From: Planctomycetaceae bacterium
GTDB lineage: Bacteria > Planctomycetota > Planctomycetia > Pirellulales > JAEUIK01
DNA: 10,403 nucleotides
Direction of reading: 5' to 3'
Assembly (NCBI GenBank): GCA_015493185.1
Contig: WGDQ01000883.1
Coordinates: 1-10,403 of the forward strand
Below are positions 6,577-10,403 of the stretch, piece after piece. The notes under the pieces are model-generated. The model saw only the letters and a program-made list of their open reading frames with translations. It was not told the DNA's origin and made no database searches. Within the stretch, counting starts at the first letter, position 1. Each line of letters begins with the position of its first letter. The translations under genes were made by a program, and so were the position numbers.

Positions 6577-9500
6577 CTCTTCCTGTTCTGCCGTCGAAGA
6601 AGATGGGCCGCCGTGCGACGGTGCTTCAATCGAATTCCGCAGGGATCCCACTTCGCCCGCTTGTGACAGTGGAGAGCTGTTTGCTGGAGCCTGCGTGTCG
6701 ATTTCGGAAGGCACGTTGTGTCGAATCGCCGCGCGAGGCGTTTCAGCATCGGAAGATAGGGGCGCGGATATTTGCGCGGTTCCGGTCGCGCGCGACGATC
6801 GCCGAGTGGCGAATTGCTGCAAAGCTTGGAAACGTTGTTCTCGCCGTTGTGTGGCCAGTGAGATGAGTGAACCATCATCTAGACCGTTCTCCAGCCGCGT
6901 GGCGATCTGTTGAAACAGTCCCTCCCAATCCGAGAATTCGGGTTGGCGGAAGAGTCGTATATCGCCATACCACGGCATTTCGTCATGCTCGAGCAGGTAT
7001 CGCCAACCGGGGACTTTCGGTAGCACGGTCCAAGCAGGAACTCCAACGGCACCAGCCATGTGAATTGTTGTATTGCCGACAGAGATGACGAAGTCGAGCG
7101 CGGCGACCTGAGCAGCAAAGCTGTCCATATCGGCCGTTGGGTCGGCATCGGACCAGTCGTGGATTTCAATGCCCCAACGGTGGCGGGCTGACTCGATGGC
7201 CTGCTGGCAGTCGCCATATTGCAGGTTGACCCAGTGGATGCCTGGTACGCGAAACAGAGGCGCCCAGTGTTCGAGCAGCGTAGTCCGACGCCGTTGTTCC
7301 TTCGCGCGACCGCCGGCCCGCCATGAGATACCGATTTTCAAACCTTCGCCTAGCGCATCGAGGCGATCTCGCCAGATTCGCGTGAGACTAGGATCGGGTA
7401 TGAGAAAAGGTTTTCGCGGAAAACTCTCCCAGCTCGGACGCAGCAAACGAGGCAGGCTCCCCGCCGGGATTTCCAGGTCGATGTCTTCCGGTGGGATCCA
7501 GGGTCGGCCGATAATGCGCCGCACGCCATGCACCGTTGCTTCAGGAAATGAGCGGGAAAACAGGGGAGCCAAACGCGGCTCACACAACAGCACGCAATGC
7601 CCTGCCTGTTCGATAACCTCTCGGTAGCACGAGGCGAACATGATTTCGTCACCCACACCTTGCTCGGCATGAATGAGCAGCGTTTTACCCGACAGAGGTG
7701 AACCGTCCCATCGGGGTTGCGGGTAGTGGTCGATATCGACTTGCCCGGAAGCTTCGCGATACTCGTAGCCCTCCCAGCCTTCCTTGAAGCGGGCCGTCAC
7801 AAGATAGGCCAGGCCGAGGTTCCAGCGGGATTTGGCATAGTCGGGATTGAGTTGCAGGACGCGCTGATGGGCGGCGATGCACTCTTCTATTTCGCCTAGA
7901 TGGAAAAGGATGTTGGCCAGATTGTAATGAGCGCAAGGCATGTCTGGCGCCAACTGCACGCCACGGCGCGCGTATTTCAATGCCACGTCCAGTTCGCCCT
8001 GCCGTTCATAAAGGGCCGCGAAGTTGACGTATGCGGTGCCGCAGTTGGGGTCGAGTTCGATCGCTTTTTCCAAATGCGGCTTTGCTTCGTCGTATCGCTC
8101 AAGATCCAACAATGCCGTGGCGAGATTGACGTGAATGAGCGGTTTCCGTGGTTCGATCAAGAGAGCTTTTTTGGCCAGTTCGGCGGCCTGTTCGGGGCGG
8201 CCTGTCTCGCGCGTCAGGCAGGCTAGCATATGTAGCGTAGCAACGTTGCGAGGCCGATGACGAAGCAGCTCGCGATAGATTCCTTCGGCGCGAACGAAAT
8301 CCTTTGCTCGGTGTGCGGTGACCGCGTGTTGATAAGCCTCTTCCAGTGAGCAGTTGTCGAGGCCCAATCGCTGATCGGTCAGGCGAACATCACCCTCTTT
8401 TGTCGCAGTGGCCGATTGTGTTGTGGCATTCGAAGAAGTTTCATCGGCCTCTGCCATCGGCACATCGCTATCAACAGGACGCGGTGTTTCCCCAGGTGGG
8501 CTGGGCGCGGTGTAGTCGCTCGATCGTTCCAAACTGCGAACTGCTTGCGAATTGTTAGCTTCGGTTGCGGGCTTTTCGGCCGCTTGCGATTCGAACTCTT
8601 GAAGTGCTGGGTGCTTTGGCTGCAACCGTTCGGGCGGCGACGCGTGCGAAGATATGTTAGGGTGTTGCCGGAGTTCGTGGATGACCTGTTGGAATACATC
8701 AGACCAGTTGCCCTTGGTTGTTTGGCGGAAAAGCCGCATGCGCGGATACCAGGGAGAATCTGCGCGATCTTCCATCCACCGCCAACTGGGCGATACGGAA
8801 AGCAGTGTCCATACGTTTAAGCCCAGCGCACCAGCCAAATGGGCTGTCGTGTTGCCCACCGTGATGATCAGGTCAAGGCTCGACATCAGTGCGGCGAGTT
8901 CGTCAATATCGACGTCGGGATTCAGGTCGTCCCAGCGATGAATTTCAACATTCGAGGCGTTGCAAACTTCGGTCAGTTCGTCATTGCAGGGGCCATATTG
9001 CAGGCTGACGAATTGCAGCCCTTCGGTCTTTAGCAAAGAAGTCCACTCACGCAAGTCGGTCGAGCGGTCTCGCTTTTGTTCGTCGTCGCGTCGGCCGCGC
9101 CAACAGATGCCGATTTTCAAGCCCTCGCCAAGCGCCGTTAGCCGACGACGCCAGTGCTCGATACGCTGCCTGTCAGCGCGGAGGAAACTTTCACGCTGCG
9201 GGAAGCTTGCCAGATCGGCTCGCAGATATCGAGGCAGATTACCCACCGGAACCTGATAGTGGACGGTTGGGCATTCAGCAAGCCAGGCATGCTGCGACCA
9301 ACCCTCTCGAGCGTGCACTGTTGTCGTGGGAAACGACCGCTGAAACAGCGGAACCAATCGCTCGTCGCACTCGATAATGCAGTGATTGGCCGCATCGACC
9401 ACATCCGGTAGACAAGAGCCGAACATGATTTCATCGCCGATTCCTTGCTCGCTGTAAACGAACAAGGTTTTGTCGGCCAAGGATTCTCCTTGCCACAGCG

Positions 9501-10347
9501 GGTAGGGCAGTTCGCGTAGCGGGGTTGCGTCGACTTTGCGCCATCGCCATTCGTATTCGGGCCAGCCTTCGGCAAAGTTGCCCAGTCGAAGCAACAGCAG
9601 ACCGCGGGCATTGTGCGCTTCGGCATAGTCGGGACGCAGTTCGATTGCACGGTCGTAGGCGGCTAGTGCCTCATCAAAACGGCCAAGGGCTTTGAGCGCT
9701 CGCCCTAAATTGTAGTGAGCTTCAACGTTCGTCGGGTTGGCCTCGATCGCCCAGTGATAGCTACGAATGGACTCCTCGGTTTGTCCTTGGTCTTGTAACA
9801 GATTCGCGAGATTGGCATGAGCCTCGCTGTAATCTGGACGACAACGGACTGCTTGCTCATAGCACCGGATAGCATCGTCATAGCGTTGCTGCTTGCGACG
9901 CAAATTGCCCAAATTGTAATGGGCTTCTGCATAGCCAGGATCGATCTCCAACGCCTTTAAGTAATGAAGCTCGGCTTCTTCATAATTGCCCTGTTGCTCA
10001 TACGCGGTAGCAAGATTGCTATAAAGCGAAGCAGAAAAAGGGGCAAGCATCACGGCCTGCTGATAGCTTGCGATGGCTTCGTCAAGACGATTCGCCTCTT
10101 GGAGGGCATAGGCCAGGTTGCTGTGATATGACCACGCCGAATTGTTTTGGGCGATGGCCTGTTGGATCAATGGGATTGCATCGGCGTAATTCCCACGCTG
10201 GATTTCAAGCACCCCCAACAGGTGCAGGGCGTCGGCATTTTGCGGCGAGGCGGCTAGTACCTTTCGGTAGCCCGCCTCCGCATCGTCGAGGCGTCCAGCC
10301 TGATGCAGCGCCACTGCTTCGTTCAGCAACTCAACGTGAGAAGACAT
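4918..10347 (-). CDS. Giant triple-module TPR-GT9-like glycosyltransferase (1809 aa, three TPR-GT units in one chain)
   Basis: One uninterrupted reading frame encodes three complete TPR-glycosyltransferase units: residues about 1-564, 666-1156 and 1258-1809, joined by two disordered linkers. Single-unit relatives are typically about 550-750 residues, so this is a threefold version. Each unit has 5-8 TPRs and a GT9-like GT-B domain with an EQGxGDEIMF loop (Asp305, Asp900, Asp1525), a K(I)GI(S/C)W strand (Trp416, Trp1009, Trp1636) and a VGNTTxHxAG loop (His503, His1096, His1722). All three have Gly where Asp is usual five residues before the histidine. There is no signal peptide or membrane segment, so it is probably cytoplasmic, modifying a protein docked on the TPRs. 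The C-terminal 25 or so residues are basic and repeat-free. The ATG at 10347 is the only start that keeps the first TPR; its ribosome binding site is weak (AGGA, 12 bases upstream, 10363-10360). First of three co-oriented paralogues leading to fliD. Architecture is seen; flagellar protein glycosylation is inferred. Confidence 0.96.
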   Translation of the reverse strand: MSSHVELLNEAVALHQAGRLDDAEAGYRKVLAASPQNADALHLLGVLEIQRGNYADAIPLIQQAIAQNNSAWSYHSNLAYALQEANRLDEAIASYQQAVMLAPFSASLYSNLATAYEQQGNYEEAELHYLKALEIDPGYAEAHYNLGNLRRKQQRYDDAIRCYEQAVRCRPDYSEAHANLANLLQDQGQTEESIRSYHWAIEANPTNVEAHYNLGRALKALGRFDEALAAYDRAIELRPDYAEAHNARGLLLLRLGNFAEGWPEYEWRWRKVDATPLRELPYPLWQGESLADKTLFVYSEQGIGDEIMFGSCLPDVVDAANHCIIECDERLVPLFQRSFPTTTVHAREGWSQHAWLAECPTVHYQVPVGNLPRYLRADLASFPQRESFLRADRQRIEHWRRRLTALGEGLKIGICWRGRRDDEQKRDRSTDLREWTSLLKTEGLQFVSLQYGPCNDELTEVCNASNVEIHRWDDLNPDVDIDELAALMSSLDLIITVGNTTAHLAGALGLNVWTLLSVSPSWRWMEDRADSPWYPRMRLFRQTTKGNWSDVFQQVIHELRQHPNISSHASPPERLQPKHPALQEFESQAAEKPATEANNSQAVRSLERSSDYTAPSPPGETPRPVDSDVPMAEADETSSNATTQSATATKEGDVRLTDQRLGLDNCSLEEAYQHAVTAHRAKDFVRAEGIYRELLRHRPRNVATLHMLACLTRETGRPEQAAELAKKALLIEPRKPLIHVNLATALLDLERYDEAKPHLEKAIELDPNCGTAYVNFAALYERQGELDVALKYARRGVQLAPDMPCAHYNLANILFHLGEIEECIAAHQRVLQLNPDYAKSRWNLGLAYLVTARFKEGWEGYEYREASGQVDIDHYPQPRWDGSPLSGKTLLIHAEQGVGDEIMFASCYREVIEQAGHCVLLCEPRLAPLFSRSFPEATVHGVRRIIGRPWIPPEDIDLEIPAGSLPRLLRPSWESFPRKPFLIPDPSLTRIWRDRLDALGEGLKIGISWRAGGRAKEQRRRTTLLEHWAPLFRVPGIHWVNLQYGDCQQAIESARHRWGIEIHDWSDADPTADMDSFAAQVAALDFVISVGNTTIHMAGAVGVPAWTVLPKVPGWRYLLEHDEMPWYGDIRLFRQPEFSDWEGLFQQIATRLENGLDDGSLISLATQRREQRFQALQQFATRRSSRATGTAQISAPLSSDAETPRAAIRHNVPSEIDTQAPANSSPLSQAGEVGSLRNSIEAPSHGGPSSSTAEQEEAITRQLTEAIQHHRANNLSTAEAIYLDVLEQDPENVDALHLLGTLRYTQGNLPQAIELIRSALQRRPRPIIHYNLANALRDSGQIDEAIAHYEQAVSLDPHLAEAHLNLGALLRSLGRLDEAKESLRRALLASPEMADAHTQLGLVHVGQRAPVKALKSFERAAELRPNVARAHMHVAGVLRQLGRSEEALERYAQALELDPNDADIHVQRGMLLLQLGRFKEGWQEWQWRWRSQQSPHRRNFPQPRWDGSPLEGKRILVHGEQGLGDEIMFASCLGEVVQQAQQCIVECEPRLASLFRRSFPSAIVHPRQSWHDVEWINQYGNIDVQAPSGDLPTILRRCLSDFPKHTGFLIADAALRTRWRERLAALPGKMKIGISWIARNGPEEPPRTAPLVEWKRLWQLDDIQFVSLQYGDCSQELNEARQRWGARIATWDDLEVATDFENLAALMCELDLVITVGNTTAHLAGALGARVWTLLSAAPSWRWLAGRTDSPWYPTMRVFQQRSIYGWQSVFEQLEKMLRLHGNKMPHRATGHGIPAPHALARSRTAPRS
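6577..6879 (-). other. Linker 2 of the triple protein, disordered Ser/Ala/Pro-rich
   Basis: Residues about 1157-1257. It begins with a short charged helix-like piece (QRREQRFQALQQF) and continues as a Ser/Ala/Pro/Thr-rich, probably unstructured tether up to the Glu-rich start of the next TPR. ALQQF, ETPR and a following VP appear in the same order as in linker 1, although the rest differs. Confidence 0.75.
6880..8352 (-). other. Module 2 of the triple protein: about 6 TPRs plus GT9-like domain
   Basis: Residues 666-1156, the shortest of the three units. TPRs begin with EEAYQHAV and include the signature in altered form (TLHMLACL). There are about two fewer repeats than in module 1, so the docking groove should be smaller. 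The GT-B part has EQGVGDEIMFASC (895-907), KIGISWRAGG (Trp1009) and VGNTTIHMAGAVGVPAW (1090-1106). The GVPAW and PGWRY segments set it apart from modules 1 and 3 and bring it nearer to the 734-residue neighbour (about 26 of 46 positions alike in this stretch, counted by eye). Confidence 0.9.
8353..8655 (-). other. Linker 1 of the triple protein, disordered Pro/Ser/Thr/Glu-rich
   Basis: Residues about 565-665 hold no TPR and no GT motif. The composition (Pro, Ser, Thr, Glu, Ala, Asn) and absence of hydrophobic periodicity point to a flexible tether. It carries ALQEF, then ETPR followed by VP; similar pieces occur in the same order in linker 2, suggesting the linker was copied with the module. 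The boundaries are judged by eye and may be off by about ten residues. Confidence 0.75.
8656..10347 (-). other. Module 1 of the triple protein: about 7.5 TPRs plus GT9-like domain
   Basis: Residues 1-564. TPRs of 34 residues start at about 4, 38, 72, 106, 140, 174 and 208, then a part repeat runs into GWPEYEWRW (261-269). The TPRs are close to consensus (NLGxAL, EAHYNLG, AIELRPDYAEAH), typical of a peptide-binding superhelix. The GT-B part has EQGIGDEIMFGSC (300-312), KIGICWRG (411-418; Cys415 instead of the Ser seen in the other modules) and VGNTTAHLAG (497-506). It ends with PSWRW and DSPWYP before the final amphipathic helix. Over the 46 residues from VGNTT onward it matches module 3 at about 35 positions but module 2 at about 24 (counted by eye). 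Confidence 0.9.
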
Positions 10348-10403
10348 GTTTTTAGGAAATCCTGAATCAATGATTTTGCGAAGAGTGATGATTGCTGCAG
10401 CGC

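Noticed and set aside
4918..10347. O-GlcNAc transferase / SPINDLY-type (GT41) enzymes as an alternative for the TPR-glycosyltransferases.
   Set aside because: The C-terminal motifs (EQGxGD, GISWRGG, NTTxHLAGALG) are of the GT9 heptosyltransferase type; the GT41 signatures are not seen.
4918..10347. Regularly spaced repeats of about 102 bases that could be mistaken for a CRISPR array or other DNA repeat.
   Set aside because: The period equals one 34-residue TPR, the copies are conserved at protein rather than DNA level, and they lie in frame inside genes.

Overview
The window looks like bacterial chromosome of moderate GC content. Everything supported as coding is on the minus strand, so transcription runs from high to low coordinates. 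The style suggests a planctomycete (Pirellulales-like): very long TPR-glycosyltransferase proteins, TTG starts, and a FliD N-terminus of the type I associate with that phylum. This is inference, because there is no rRNA or marker gene here.

Layout in transcription order. Bases 10348-10403 are upstream sequence. Bases 10347-4918 hold one 1809-codon gene encoding three consecutive copies of the same two-part unit: a TPR array followed by a GT9-like (heptosyltransferase-like, GT-B) glycosyltransferase domain. The copies are joined by two roughly 100-residue disordered linkers. After about 110 bases comes a 734-codon gene (4808-2604) with one TPR array and one GT9-like domain. After 166 bases comes a 650-codon gene (2437-485) of the same architecture, starting at TTG behind a very good ribosome binding site. 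Together the three genes carry five TPR-GT modules. A 416-base stretch without a convincing gene (484-69) follows. At the extreme left edge (68-1) are the first 22 codons of a further gene whose protein matches the N-terminus of the flagellar filament cap FliD.

The FliD start changes how the rest can be read. A row of TPR-glycosyltransferases directly upstream of, and co-oriented with, fliD fits a flagellar glycosylation locus. In this model the TPR arrays dock flagellin or another flagellar protein and the GT-B domains transfer sugar, by analogy with the TPR-GT protein FlmG of Caulobacter. The sugar, the acceptor and the activity of each domain cannot be read from the sequence. In four of the five modules, the aspartate normally found five residues before the conserved histidine of the nucleotide-sugar site is replaced by Gly or Thr. 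The modules may therefore not all be active, or not in the same way.
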